This document shows, one piece after another, positions 50,001 through 63,099 of a stretch of DNA of 64,000 nucleotides. Below the pieces are notes generated by a model. That model saw only the letters and a list, made by a program, of their open reading frames with translations, did no database searches and had not been told where the DNA came from. The first letter of the stretch is position 1, and each line of letters starts with the position of its first letter. The stretch comes from Struthio camelus (Eukaryota > Chordata > Aves > Struthioniformes > Struthionidae), in contig NC_090982.1 in the NCBI RefSeq assembly GCF_040807025.1, positions 50,017,112 to 50,081,111 on the forward strand, in the 5' to 3' direction. The position numbers and the translations under genes were made by a program.

Positions 50001-52255
50001 GTACAGAAGGAAAAAATAGGAAGCTTTCCCCATTTGCTGTATACTGGTTCTTGCCATTCAAGAACAGAGGAAGATAAACTAAAAGTAGAGAAAGCTGACG
50101 TACAAATAAAAAACGGAGGCTAGATACAGATTAGCTGTAAAATAAATTTGGCTGCACTACCGAACATTGGGTGAGCAGCTAATCCAGAAACATAAAGGCT
50201 CATCTAGAATCCTAATCCACCGTCCCTCCAGCTCTCTACGTCCACATTCAGCACAAATGTCTTGAAGCAATCCTGACGAGTGTGCTATTGCGGAACTTTA
50301 CTTTAATTTCAATTACTGGCATTCGCTTTAACGGTTTTGCTCCTGCTCCTGGGTTTTCTGTATGTATGTATTTATTCACATAATCTCCTCTCAGTCAATA
50401 ACTATGTATCTCTGCCAAGGGCCAGCTCTTTTTTACATTTATGAAAAGGCCATTCTTTTTTCCCTGCTGTGTTTTATGAGTTAGTCTACATGCTATTGCC
50501 CCTGAGACCCTCTCTGAAATTGTATCCTAGTATTCTCTCCCATGTTTTTCTGGCAGGTAGGATCATAAAGTGGGTTTTTCACTACCACAGAAATGAGTTG
50601 GTTGCTCAGTTCTTGTCCTGAGTTAATAAAAAATTGGTATGTGTTTTTTTCTCAATGACTTTGAACAGCCCATGAATTAGAGGTAAGCAAATGAAAGAGC
50701 CTCAAAACAGTGGCTGTTTCATATACGGGAGTATTTTCAGGATACTGAAGTCAGAGACTTTGGGTGGGGCCTGTGAAGTTAAGCAGCAGAAAGTCTTTCT
50801 GGAGCCTCTGTGGTATATCAGGTATATATCTACTTTCCTTAGCATACTGTGAATAAGTCTTCTCAATGGATGACTCGCCCTCCAGTAGAGCATACATACG
50901 CCTACTGTTCTGAGGAGCATAAATATCACTTATGACCTGTAAGTTAGGATTATTTCACTCCCATTGAGAAAGGAAGGTACAACAAACCATTCCAGTCACT
51001 TTCAAGTTTTAGACTAGATAGTCCACATTATCCCCATCCATCTGATGCTAAGTAACTGTGAAGAAGCTTTTTGTTTGTTTGTTTTCTGAGTGTATGCACC
51101 ACAGGCCTCTTAATACCCAACACAGTTTGGCAAAATGGGACTGTAAGATAATCTGGCAGAACAGTTGGAAGAAAAACACACAAGATGATAGCATTTGTTC
51201 ATTTAATGTGGCAGTTTATCAAAATTCACACAATAGTGTTGGTACAATTAAGAATTGTGGGGTGGGAAGGGTGGCAGAGTTTTGGGTGTTTCTCTGATAG
51301 AACTTGATTAGTTTGCCTTTAAGATTTTAAATACAATAGTCTCTGATTTGTGAACTGTAGTTTTTCAGTATGAATTTCAACTTTCCTCCTTTCAATTTCC
51401 ACTACTTTTTCCTGTTTATCCATTCAGGAGTGACCGGAATCTATTAACTCATTCCCTGTGACGTAGTGTTCAGCTGCACCTGTGCTGATATTCCCAGCTT
51501 TTTTCCCACACTGGATGAGAGTTTCCAAAAGTAAATAGTATCAGCTGCAAAAGAATCTAATGTAGCCAAAGCTATGGTCTTTTTCACGAATAAGCACAAA
51601 TCTAATGGCATAGTTGTAACTCTGTGGTCTGTTCACACCATCAAATATCTTTTAATGAGACCATCTTGTTTCTTGGTAGATCATAAGCAAATACATGCTA
51701 CACATATAAATGTAGCCACAGGAGCTCAGAATTTTATTTTCTGTCATTGTGATGCACTATTTGGAAAAGAGAATAGTTTTACATGAAGGAGTGTGTATTC
51801 TCCTTACATGGGTGAAAATCCTGAACAATTCCACTGCAGTTAAGAGTGACCCCAGCTGGAGTACTTTATAGTGTCTGATGACGCTTTGCATATGACTAAC
51901 GTTCATTTTTTTAACTAAACATTGCTTCAGGAAATCTTTTTCCTGACCTCCTTCCTTCAGTGTTTCCAGTACTGTTTTTCTCTTTAGAAAGCATTCACTC
52001 AGAAATTAAATGAAAGTGACTGTGGTTAGCAGATGAAGCAAAATTACAAATGCTTTACCAGAAGCCAAAACCAAGAATCTCAGCAATTAATCCCATTATT
52101 AATGTGTCAGCCCCACAAATTCATTCAAAATCTCACTGCAAGAACCACATCTATGTTGTTGTTTTCCCTTGAAAATGGAAGTTTCCACAGAGTTATTCCT
52201 TATTTCATCTTTCAAAATGTAATATGACCCTAAACATGGTTTCTTTCCCCTCCAC
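47100..52255. other. non-coding DNA, one GC-richer patch
   Basis: Around 49180-49380 the sequence is GC-richer with about nine CpG (for example GAACGAGGCGCC and CTCGCACGAGTGAGCG) and carries a 137-codon plus-strand frame (49153-49566) with no recognisable domain. At 51808-51850, GGGTGAAAATCCTGAACAAT followed by TCCACTGCAGTTAAGAGTG resembles the dispersed GGTGAAATCCTGGCCCCATTGAAGTCAATGG-type motif. No gene is recognised. Confidence 0.4.
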
Positions 52256-52259
52256 TTAA

Positions 52260-52420
52260 TGTAACTGTTCCAGACATTATTTTACCAAATGTCTCAAATT
52301 AAACATTCTCTGTCAATTACAGATGATAGAGATCTGCTAAGATAATGAGAGTGCTACTACAATGCCTGCTTTAATTGCTACATTATAATCTCCAGACCCG
52401 AAAAACTCCAGAGACCCCTG
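52260..52420. promoter_or_regulatory. possible conserved non-coding element
   Basis: The stretch is complex, not repetitive, and holds closely packed motif-like blocks: TCAATTACAGATGATAGA, GCTAAGATAATGAGAG and GCTTTAATTGCTACATTATA (TAAT cores, GATA-like sites). Its look resembles developmental enhancers conserved between bird and mammal. This is an impression; conservation cannot be measured from one sequence. Confidence 0.25.
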
Positions 52421-52470
52421 ATACATAAAATGCCTTTCAGCTATGCAGGTGTGGAATTCATTACAAGTTG

Positions 52471-52512
52471 TTTCTCCCTCCCTCTCTCTCGTTCTCTTTC
52501 CTCTCTCTTTTT
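52471..52512. repeat. 42-bp polypyrimidine tract with one interruption
   Basis: Only C and T occur from 52471 to 52512 except G at 52491, mostly as CCCTCCCTCTCTCTC and TTCTCTTTCCTCTCTC. Mirror-like polypyrimidine tracts can adopt triplex DNA. It follows directly after the possible conserved element and no AG-type splice acceptor follows at the usual distance. Confidence 0.8.
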
Positions 52513-52519
52513 AAAGGGG

Positions 52520-55500
52520 GAAAAAATCCTAAATGCCTTGGAACTGCGCCAGCACCTTAGGGTTTTGCAGTAAGTTGAAATATCATTTAAAGTTTAAGCA
52601 CAATGCTGCTTTGGAAGTTCTGCGGAACAGAGGCAAAAGCAGGAAAGCATGACCAGAAGGGTTGTTCAAAGAACAACAACAAAATGGTGACATTTCTGCA
52701 CATGTACCACCGCTATACTTTTCTTTAAGGGGAAACAATCAGCTTTAGAATGATTTCTGGCATCTCTCTGAAACAACAACTGACCAAAGGACAGGCAGAT
52801 TTTTTTTTTTTCCCCTCAGCAGAGCAGAAACTTGCCGCACAAGAAAAGACATACCTTTGAATAGACTTTCTTTTCTTCCTGAGACACAAACCTTTTGTTA
52901 CAGTTTACAGTTGGTGGCTGAGTCAATTATTCCAGCAGTTAACTCATGGGTTTGTTCTTGTATCAAACAGTTAATTGCTCTGAGACATCCAGAGTCTTTG
53001 CAAAAAAACCTGAAACAATGTGCAATTATTACACGCATAGTGTCCGCTATGCTGAAGTCATATTTCGTACAGATGAGATGGAGACCGTGACAGGAAAGTG
53101 ATTCCAAGGTACTTTTTTCAGTTTCACTGATCCTGAGACAGCAATGGGCTGTTATAGCTGATCTAAATTACAGTGACTGCAGCAATCAGGCAGGACATCT
53201 CAAACCTATCCTTAATCGACCCTTTCCATGCATGCGCCTCTGGCTCTGTGCCCATGGGAATGCAATTAGACTAGGAGAATCCTCAAGTGCCCCTTTAAGA
53301 TAACTTTCTGGCTACTTTCTGGCTAGTATGTGGGAGAGAGCATAGAAGAACAAGAACAGAAGCTGCGGTTTTGACCCAGAATTAACACCATAATAATTAT
53401 TTCATGCAATTGTGCTGTAGAACAAAATAGGCAAGTGGAAACTATCACAGTAAGAAATATACGCCGTTACACATGTCCCTAACAATGCAAGGTTTTATTT
53501 ACTCTTCTACATGTGGAACACATATGTATAACATCAGCTGTAGGCTTAATTTTCAACTGCTTCTACGGCTCCTTCTGCAAATCTATTCCTGTGCTACAGC
53601 AGGCCACGTCTGTACAAACAGTGAGCAGGGGGACCGTGGAATCGTGCCACTCTAGGGATTAATTGAGCTTCACTCTTTTTTTTTTTTGTTTTACTAGTTT
53701 GTTTAATTAAAAACCATTTTACTGAGAAAAATCTCATGAGATGGAACATGCAATTTACCAGAAACTGTTGTGAAGCAGACAGTTCAAAGGATCTATCAGC
53801 TGAAGCAACATTTAACTGTAGGTGACCCAATAATCCTTGTAATTGGGCTTAATCACATAAAACAAACAGAAAAAATAATGGCAAGTATGAATGCAGTGAA
53901 ATGAAAACACTTGTCACTCACGCTCACAGTATGTGCCCCTCTGCTGAGAAGAAAGATTGCTGAGCACTTTATTAAGGTGATGTTTTAGCTTAGTCTCACA
54001 TTTGGTCTCATGAGGCGGGGCTTCCTTATTACAGTCTCTTTAAAGTTGTAGTTTCTATAGCACGCAATTGGTGCCAAATCCATGAGTCCCTTCCCAAGTA
54101 AAACTATGAGATCAGTGGGAATTTTATTTAAATAAAGACTTCAGGATTTGGCTGGACCCTGATGCAGAATCTGAAAGAGTAATTCAGTCAACCTGCCTGC
54201 TGAACCTAATGCAAAGTCTTTTTGTGAAAAGCTGATTCTGGCACTTTTAAAAGTGTAAAGAAGAAGCTATTACATTTCAGATGGGTCCAAGTAGAAGACA
54301 AAAACACATTTGACTAATTTAAAAGAGCTAAGTCAGCTGCCAATCAAATATTCATTGATTTTAAAACTCTGAGTAAGTCCTTATTTCTCAGATCTCGGTC
54401 CAGCACCTAATACATCACTGACTTCAGTTCATGCACTTTATTTTCCCCAATTTTTGGATGGCGCCAGAGGTCACTTAGCATTCAGGCAACCCACTTAGTA
54501 ATCCAATGCTTTGCCAAAGACATAATGGCTAAAAATCTAGGAGAAGCAGCATTTCATACATTCCTGCACACACCAATTCAAAGTCATTCTGGAAAGATGA
54601 AGAATAACCGAGGACAGGGGCAATACAAAATCTGTATCTGGCCAGGAACCGTAGACAAGACTGCATGCCTCAGAAAGCCAAGAGGAGAGGAAGTTCTAGA
54701 AATGGTTCACGGAGGAGAGATAGCAATGTCTAGCTCACTGACTCAGTTTCATGCTTCTATATTGCCAGCAGGTAGGACACTTGGAGCCTCATATGTCACA
54801 GAAATCACACTCAGATGGCTTACAGACTCCAGCGGTCTGCGCAGCACAGAGCTTTAGGATCCTCTTACGATAGCTCTTTCAGGTCCGTGGCAGAGCCACG
54901 AGAGCACCTGAAACATATGCTGGTGGGCACAGACAAGGTCTGGGCACACAACAGGACCAAAGGTAGGGGCAGCCCTACCTGCATCCACGTAGCATGGATA
55001 TGAAGTAAATTTAGATGCATCATGGCTCACTGAATGCGGTTCAGGCCCATGCTTGAAAAAAAGCCTGTAACTACTAGGCTATGCCATTTAGCCTTCAAGC
55101 TCTCACATTTTTCACATATACTACTTGCATGCACCAGAGCTTATCATGTCTATTTAGTCTGTTTGTGTGGGAGGTGATTTTCTAAGGCTAAGCTCTGCAT
55201 CCAGTTAACATGTACAGTGATAAAATTATACCCAGCCAACCATCATTCACTTCTGTGACACAGAAATCTCTATAGCACACTCTGGCAGTTTCCTGAACTG
55301 CTCAAGCAATTGAATCTGAGGACTTTTTGACTACATTTATTCTTTGCCTCATACACTAGATTATGTTAAATATGTACTTTTGGTATGTTGCTTGACATTG
55401 TACAGCTACTTCAGGGCCTGCTCTATTTCCAGTAGGTACCAAGGTAAATCTATGAAGGCAAGAACCTTGTGGTTTCCTTGGCCACCCAAAGAGGATTTAC

Positions 55501-56565
55501 ACAAAGTAATGAGAACTGCAAATAGTTTTTTGCTACTGAGATTTCCTGGGGCCACTGTGGAGATGAAGTAAGGAAAATAACTTTCTCAGTCTTGAATGCA
55601 CAGCTTTAAGTTGGAGGACCCTAGAGGATCGGCAGATATCTGGAAAACCTGGAGAATTTAGAGGACCTGATTTAAGTTTCATAAAGGAAAATTGTAAGCA
55701 ACCTAGAGACTTTCATATGTAAATGAACATTAGGATATGACGCTCAGGTGCAAACTTGCAAACTATCACTGTAGAAATAGTCGCAATATAAGCTTCTACA
55801 GAGTAAGACAACAGAGACAAGACTCAAAGCCAGGCTTTACCTCAGACAGCTCAGAGAGCCCACACTCAAGGTAGGGAAAGTCACTAACCATGCCACACTA
55901 GCAGTACACTAATTTGATTTTTGTACTGAGTATTGAGGAGAGGGATACAGATGAAGGCTGCATCCATTACAGTCTCCCTGTTCTCTCTTTCCTCTGCCTG
56001 CACTTCTGAGTTTTCAGGGAGGAGTTTAAAAACATATATTTTTTTCCTCATTTGAATTATTTGGTGAATGTGACACTAAAGTTCGAAGTTTAGCTGACCC
56101 GTTGTATCTTACAAACTGCAAATTTTCAACAATGGCATAGTCACTTTGGAAGCCAGACCTTATTAGTATCAGAAAGGACATTTTCAAGGTAAAAAAAAAA
56201 AAAACAGAAAAAAACCCCACTATCAAAAAACAACTGACTATTATTAATTTCTTTCTCTTTAATGTTTTTTTCTTTTGTATTTTGAAAAGAAGGACAATTA
56301 AAGGGATGTGCTTGGAGGGTGTGCAGGGTTTGAAAAGAAGGTTTTTTTCAGTCTAAGAAATAATTGGAAGCTCAATTTTTACAAAAAAGAGACATAGGTC
56401 ACTGATCTAAAGCAAGCCCTGATTAACAGTAAGCGAACAGGCTGGGGTTCTTCGCCTGGTTCAGAGGACACACATGTATCTACTTCATAAATCTTCCAGT
56501 ACACTTGACACTAAAAGGATGCCTTATCACCACTCAGAAAAGACACAAGACTAGATGAACCAGAA
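52520..56565. other. non-coding DNA
   Basis: An 11-bp direct repeat ACTTTCTGGCT x2 lies at 53305-53326. A fragment at 54109-54160, ATCAGTGGGAATTTTATTTA then AAAGACTTCAGGATTTGGC, matches the dispersed motif TCAGTGGGAGTTTTGCCTGAGTAAGGACTGCAGGATTTGG. A 110-codon plus-strand frame at 54525-54857 ends near a fair donor but has no domain I recognise. Nothing else seen. Confidence 0.4.
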
Positions 56566-56572
56566 GACTTAC

Positions 56573-56598
56573 CTATTTTCTCCAGACAGCTCCTCCTC
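56573..56598 (-). other. candidate 26-nt microexon, minus strand
   Basis: On the minus strand a strong acceptor (GTGTTTCTGTCTGTTTCAG) ends just before base 56598, and base 56573 is followed by GTAAGTCTTC, a near-perfect donor. The 26 bases between read GAG GAG GAG CTG TCT GGA GAA AAT AG, giving EEELSGEN in one frame. A longer alternative exon (56573-56712, 140 bp) uses another acceptor, TTGTTTTGTAGTTACTGCTCAG. Both sites are among the best in the window. The host gene, if any, is not visible here. Confidence 0.3.
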
Positions 56599-59482
56599 CT
56601 GAAACAGACAGAAACACATTTGTAAGGGAAGGGACTCCCTTCTCTATGTCTCGCTGTCTGTGTTTTATAGAGACAGGGTGGCTTTCTGCCTCCAGCAAGG
56701 TCATCATCCATCCTGAGCAGTAACTACAAAACAAAAATCCAGTGCTAATGAATTTTAGAAGGTAGAGTGCATTGACAGGCTCAGGCACTTTCCCAGTTTG
56801 TGAATACAGTCATGACAACTGTTCCTGCATTTCACCACTTAATTGCTGCCTTCCATAAAGGTGTTAGATTAACAGCCTTGAAGACTAATTCTCCTCTTTG
56901 TCTCTTGCACATTTATCTTACTGTTACCTATTACCTGTAAAATTTACTTTTATGTAATGCTTCCTCATCATCACACACCACACAGCTCCAGGTCAGGTCT
57001 TCCTTCAATGAAAGCAGAACAAGGGAACCCCAAAAGGTCAGCTTTGTGCCAACTACTATTATCCCTTCAGTGGTAAATTGCCTAGAAAGGGAAGGGGGAA
57101 GGGAAGAGCACCAGGAGGTAGGAAGAGAAAAGGATGAGGACAAGGGCAGAGAATTCTGGGTAGAGGCTTAGGGAAATGTAGGAAGAGAGTAAGATGTCAC
57201 CCTCGATGCAAGTATAGGGAGCTAGTTTGCTGGAGGGTGACTTTTAACAGCCACATCAAAAAAACAGCTGTGATCTCAACATTGCTTTTTCCAAACCAAT
57301 TGAAGTACCTCCATATAGTCTAGCACCCGAGAAAGAAAGGAAACCCTAGAAGAATTTGATATATTTTTAAATCTAGTCAGACCATTTAGGCATTCTCTCC
57401 CCACCTTTGCCCCTTCATTTTTACCCTCTCTTAAGCTCATGCAAATCTAGTGAACAGACTATTACTCTAACTCTTAGCAGAAAAACATGAAATCACTTGT
57501 GGCCTTTGTACACCAAAATATGTTCAGGTGCACTCAGGTGACATTATTCACTGTTCAGCTCAAACTGCAATATGTCTGCCTGAGGACTAATAAGGAGTTA
57601 AGTGGAAGAGGTAATTCTTGGTGGTGGATACCTGTTCAGAGGACCAGTAAATGAACTTATGTCCGTGCCTGTTGAGCTCAGTGAGTGACAGACTGATCAT
57701 CTCTTTTTCAATCCTTGCTTTTATTTGTTTAACAGCAATAAAAACTTCAGTCTATAATAATGTCTTGTCATGGCAAGACATCTTTCTTTCTGCATTAGCA
57801 TCTTCAGCTCTGGGAATAGTGTTATTAGTTAATTGAAGTAATAAAATTGGCAGAAAGAGAAAGCACAAAAATTATATGGCATGTCTTTGAATAATATTAT
57901 TCATTTCTCTGCAAGGAGGACTAGCTTTAAAAATACATGACATATATACTCAAGAATAAAATTACTAACAGAATAAAATGAAATGCAATGCCTAGGTAAT
58001 GGAATAGTATAGGGAAAGGCATACACTCACCTGCTGAGAAACCAGAAATCTCCAACTATTTTTCTATACTGCAGGGGCATATACCAAGCACATCATCATA
58101 TCACTTGAGGCCACCATCCTCAACGTTGCTTATATGCATATTCTCTTTTGAGAATACTCCACAGATTTACTCTGGCTCCCGAGAAACCTTCAGAGAGTTC
58201 CTTGAAGAAAGGGCTGAACTCTGTCATACAGGGATATCTGAATGCAGTACCACCATGTATAGCTAAACCTTTGACTGTTGTTGAGTGTTTCCACTTCTAC
58301 CCACTTCATTCCTGTCTATCCATCTGTGCTCTGTTACGCATCTGATCTCTCAGTAAAACATCATCTTAATCAGCAAAAGATCGTTCCCCACCTCCTCATC
58401 CCTGCTTTTTATGTTAGCTATTAGAGCAGTTTAGCAATAACATCATGAGTATTTTAGATTCCTTGGATCTATTAATATTCAAGTTCACAATAAGTGCTAC
58501 CGACTCCCACAGAATTGCCAGAAACACTTGGTTTCTACTGGTCTGTAGATACAAAGCAACCTATATGCTACTATTGCCTTGTCTAACAAGGTGCCAAGGC
58601 AAAATTTCTGGAATTAAGATTGGTTAGACACTCTTTTGCCTAAGATTAGATATCTCTCCAATAACACATTCAGGCATGGTCACAAGAAGACTGCATCAAA
58701 TATAGCTTGTATAGAAGACAGCTAGTGCATGAGCGGCCTGTTATTACTGGAATCCAGCTCTCAGATAAATGGCGTAAATGAGGATGGATCTTTCTTAATT
58801 TCTCCTGTTGGAGCTCTTCCTTTTTGCACAAATGTTTATTGGGGCAAGTAGATACACTGACAGCTCCTGTCTGTCAGGTGAGCTCACTAAGAAGACAGTG
58901 GTATTAGCCATTTTCTCTTTCTCTATCTCTCCTTAGCTTAAAGGATATTTATTTGTGTGACCAGAAAGAACTCCAATGGGACCAAAAAGGAGATGTTTCC
59001 CCCTATCGCAAATTCACCAGAGGTAGTTGAGTCACGTGGCTTTGAATCAAGGGTTTGACTCCAGCAGAAGTGTCAGTGGCCCCAGACCCTAAGTGAAAAG
59101 AAGCCACTCTCTGGCTAGAGCTCTTTCTTCTTCTTACTCATGGCAAAATGTAGCTTCTGAGATGAGTTCACTGAACTCTAGAAATTAATTTTTCATTCTG
59201 TGGCTTTACATGGTCTTTCAGAGAATGATGGTTCCGTTAACATCCAGATAACTGAAAATATAACCACATATTCCCTCCATTTCAGAGGTCTCCTCCTTAT
59301 TTTCACCATTTCATTTCTCTTTTGCAAAATTCCCAATAGATCTAACTTTCAGCTTAGACTCTGCAGATGCTTAACCCCTTTAACTGGCCTGAGCAAAACT
59401 TGCTAGGTAGGCAACATCTATAGGTGTTACATAGGTCAAAAAGTTTTTATAGGTTGCTAGGGATCATTAACAACTGGACATT

Positions 59483-59505
59483 ATTAGAACAGACCCTGTT
59501 CTAAT
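59483..59505. repeat. inverted repeat, 10-bp arms
   Basis: ATTAGAACAG (59483-59492) and CTGTTCTAAT (59496-59505) are exact complements around the three-base loop ACC. The block TTAGAACAGAC occurs again directly after it at about 59508, so part of the unit is also duplicated in direct orientation. Confidence 0.9.
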
Positions 59506-60220
59506 TTTAGAACAGACACTGGACAGCCCTATAACTAGGGTAACATAAAGGTATTACAAATCATAATTTTGCCTCTGTGATCTGCAGCATCAAGCAGAGT
59601 GGAGATGAGCCCAATGATATAATCTGCTTCCCTCTAATTTAGGATCTCTAGGACAAGCTTGAGCAGGCTACTACGGTTCTGAGATAGGACAAATGTATGA
59701 TAGCACAAAACAGGATGATGCTAAGACGCCCAAATAAATCCCAACTTCTCTTGTTGGATTTTAACGTTATCCCTCCAAATTAAAGTCTAACCTTCCCAAG
59801 AATGCTGGAGATAAGGCCTGCTCTACAGCATAGAAAGAAAAAAGATTATCTATTTTGGGCATATGACTGCAGAAACAGGAAAAAGGAACTCTTAATTCTG
59901 CATCAAATATGGTTTAAGATCATTGTTTCTCCTATAAAAATAGCCTGTTTCACATTTCATGCTCCCAAATTATACAGCTCATGCCTTGTGGTAAAAATGG
60001 TACCAATGGGAGGTAGTTTATGTTCTGTGTTTACGTGGGAATAACAAATCAAAACCAGACAAGTGTTTCAATTTCAAAAGCCTGGTTTTGTTGTTGTATA
60101 TCTGCTAAACTTTTGAAATACTGAGGCATTATTAGCCTGGGGTTTGTACTTGTATTCAGAAAAGTTATCAGGTTCAGATCCTTGGCCAAAGCATCGATTT
60201 ACATTCCTGTCAGACAGTTG

Positions 60221-60254
60221 TTCTTTCTCCCTTCTTTCTTTTCTTCTTCTTTCC
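60221..60254. repeat. 34-bp pure polypyrimidine run
   Basis: Only C and T from 60221 to 60254, composed of TTCTTTCTCCC and TTCTT-type units, continuing pyrimidine-rich to about 60272. It reads as purine-rich GA sequence on the minus strand. It is a simple-sequence tract with no gene next to it. Confidence 0.85.
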
Positions 60255-62429
60255 ATTCCCTCTCTTATTCCCCAAATGAAAAAAGCTGTACATGAACAGT
60301 ATATAAACTTTATCCTAATGCACACATGCTGAGAAAGACTATAATTAAAGAAAAACATTAAAACTAGATTCATGTCTGAGTAGCAGTAATGCATTAAAAG
60401 GGGCCATTAGGATTTTCTTCCTCTCCTCTTCTGTTCTATTAAAGTTTACATGGATGCAATATTCATTTTTCCATTTAACAGAGCTAGTGAAAGATGTGCG
60501 TGGAAAACGCAGATCCAAAGAACTGACAAGCTTTACATAAGATTTTAAAGTGAAATTCAAAGCTCTGGTGAGAAGACCATTTATGATTCCATATGTGTAA
60601 CATTCTAAAATTGCAACTGCATTTACATTTTAAAACAAAATGTTTGAAAATCATTTGCTTCTTCATTGCTTGCCAAGTTTAGGATTCAGTTTTGTCTGCC
60701 AAGCTCAAATTTCCACAATATCTGAAATTGAGCCCAAGCATTCCGAGTCCCAAAAACTCACCTCTGTCACCAGAAAAGAAAAGGACAAAAGCAAGGGTCT
60801 GACATGGGGATGAATAGAGGGATGGGGCAGACAGAAATTAGTTGGAAGGCCAAGGACAGAAGGAGCTAGAAAATAGCCCCTGTAAGAAGATACAATGACA
60901 TCAGGAATGATGAAATCCCTATGCTTGTCTTGTTAAAAGCATCTCTGAAACCTAATGAGGACGTTTTCATTGTTCTGCTCTAATATCTAGCGCATATAGA
61001 AAGCTCTGATGGGAATCAACAGGTTCCACAAACTAGGATCTCTGACTTTTCCAGTCTGTGGAAAATAACATCCCACAACAACCATTAGTGTTGAAAAATT
61101 AATTCCCAAAGTTCAGGAAATGCTTATACTGAAGGTAGCAAACCACCTTAAATTCTTCCCTCACCTCACCTTCCTTCAGCTACAGTAAGACAAACTCTTT
61201 AGGTACTGGCTTGCGTCTTTTTGTCCCCACCAGGCCCTTCTGTATTTGTTCTCTCTTTACTTACCCACACATTTCTTATTTTCCAGCAATGTTGCATAAC
61301 ACTGTCCTAGTAAAGGTTGCCAATGCTATTTTACATTTCTGGACTGATACAGCTGGCAAAAATATTGGAGAGATCAGCTTCCTGGCAGGCAGACAGAAGA
61401 GCTATATTTCTATACACAGAATGATACCACCGTTTTAGGAGACGGCAGTATGATGGGGCAGCCTTTCCATTGACATAAAAGGCTTTGAATTCAACTTCAA
61501 ATTGCCCACGTAGGAACAGCCCACTCCCTCCCTATTCTACCTGACATCATAACTTAGGGTCTGTCACATCAGAGAGAGGGCTGCTTAGCTAACAGAAACA
61601 TTTAGGATACATCGGCATGGCGCAATGCAGTGCCCCTATGCACAGAAATATGAACTAACTCTCAATTAGGACATATCAGTAGTGGGAGTAGGATATCCAT
61701 AGTAGTAATATGCTCAGTTCAGGCCACATGATCTGCATCTCAGTAGGGCTCTTTACCCTGAATGAAGCACTGAGCTAACATGGCTGTACTGCTTTCCACA
61801 TACAAAGTGAGTGGCAATTAATTTTGATAGGCTTTTAAATTAATTTTCAAAACTAAGTGAATCGAGTGAATGTTAACAGAGACTTCACTAGGCCTTACAT
61901 TAATAGTAAATTTGACATAGACTTCTTGGCCTCTGCAAGTGCTTCGTACTTGTTTAAACACAAGGAAAGGAATCACAGAAGTATTTACATCAATGAGACC
62001 TGTGAATGGGCCTCTCAGTCAATGGATATAGTAAGTGCTACACCATCCTGCTGTAATAACATACTCACATGGTGAGGAAGAATGGAATTATCGTGATTTC
62101 ATTTGCACTAGTTCAGTCTGTCTGCCATTCCACCTGTTCATACGGTTTCATTACTTCATACCATGCTAATAAAATATGCTCTGTCACTGGGTTTGAACAG
62201 GAAAGCATCTCTATTTTTGCTCAAATTTTAATGCATTTATTGTATTAAGTCAAGCCTGTTTCACATAACAAGTCTGAACATTAGTCCTTTCTGGAGCAGC
62301 AGTTACTTTTACAACACCTCAGCCACCAGGCTTTGGTCATGGAAACAAAGGTGAAAGATGGGGAGTGAAATGCATGTGATAATTTAATACAGGGGAGAAA
62401 TGTCATGATCACTTTTTTTTCCCCCCTCT

Positions 62430-62870
62430 CTAATGTGGACCATTTCCTGATGTGGCGCCAGTTACATAGCTTGTTCTCATATGGTTGAATTTATAAATCT
62501 AATTTAGAAATGGACCCTGTTGGTCTCCCATTTGCTGTGTTTTCATAATGCTGTCATCCATCAGAACTGACTCTTGGTGGCATTTATATTGCTATAAAGT
62601 AGGAATCGGCAAGGTCCATTCTTTAAATTAGTTTTGTCATCTAAACTTATAATTCTGATGTGAGCAACTCAGCCAAAGATGTCTAATTTTATCAATTTCA
62701 TCCAGTGTTCTCATCATAGTTTTACACAGACCAGTAAATTTGGCAGAGAGATTAGCCCAACTGTAATTGAAATATATTGCATTTCCTTCATTCAATAGGA
62801 TTCAAAATGAGAAACATTTGGCTGTATCAAAGAAGTCAATGAGAAAGCAAAAACTTGAAAGGGAAAGCCT
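62430..62870. promoter_or_regulatory. possible conserved non-coding element
   Basis: About 440 bp of non-repetitive, AT-moderate sequence with dense motif-like blocks: GATGTGGCGCCAGTTACATA, CATAATGCTGTCATCCATCA (TGTCA, MEIS-like) and AACTGTAATTGAAATATATTGC. It contrasts with the more simple-sequence flanks. Long stretches like this at the edge of gene deserts are often deeply conserved enhancers of developmental genes. That is inference from texture alone. Confidence 0.3.
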
Positions 62871-63099
62871 ATTTTTTTTATTTTTACACAGGAGATTTAA
62901 AGAAGAGAACTGCATGTGAAACGTTTGGGGGAAATTAGGTTTAATCCTCTACACGCCAGGTTCATTTGCTTTACTTTTTCCACCAAAAAAAAGTGGTATT
63001 AAATCATCTGACTTTTTCATAAAAACTAGCATCTGTTAATATTACTTCTCTGAACAGCAGATGATATTTGTGTAATATTTTTAGCAGGGCTTCACAGGA

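Larger units (their letters stand above)
56715..62420. other. non-coding DNA, mostly featureless
   Basis: A purine-rich stretch of GGGAAGGGGGAAGGGAAG type lies around 57085-57150. The polypyrimidine run at 60221-60254 and the inverted repeat at 59483-59505 are listed separately. CCATTGACATAAAAGGCTTT at 61467-61486 resembles the dispersed CCATTGACTTCAGTGGGCTTTGG motif. No gene is recognised. Confidence 0.45.

Noticed and set aside
52820..53108. 289-bp exon-like unit after TTTTTTTTCCCCTCAG
   Set aside because: The acceptor is good only because of a homopolymer T run, and the donor (GTACTT) is poor. The internal frame has no features.
57085..57150. Purine-rich GGGAAGGGGGAAGGGAAG tract as a G-quadruplex
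   Set aside because: Only three adequate G runs lie close together, so a four-stranded fold is not supported.
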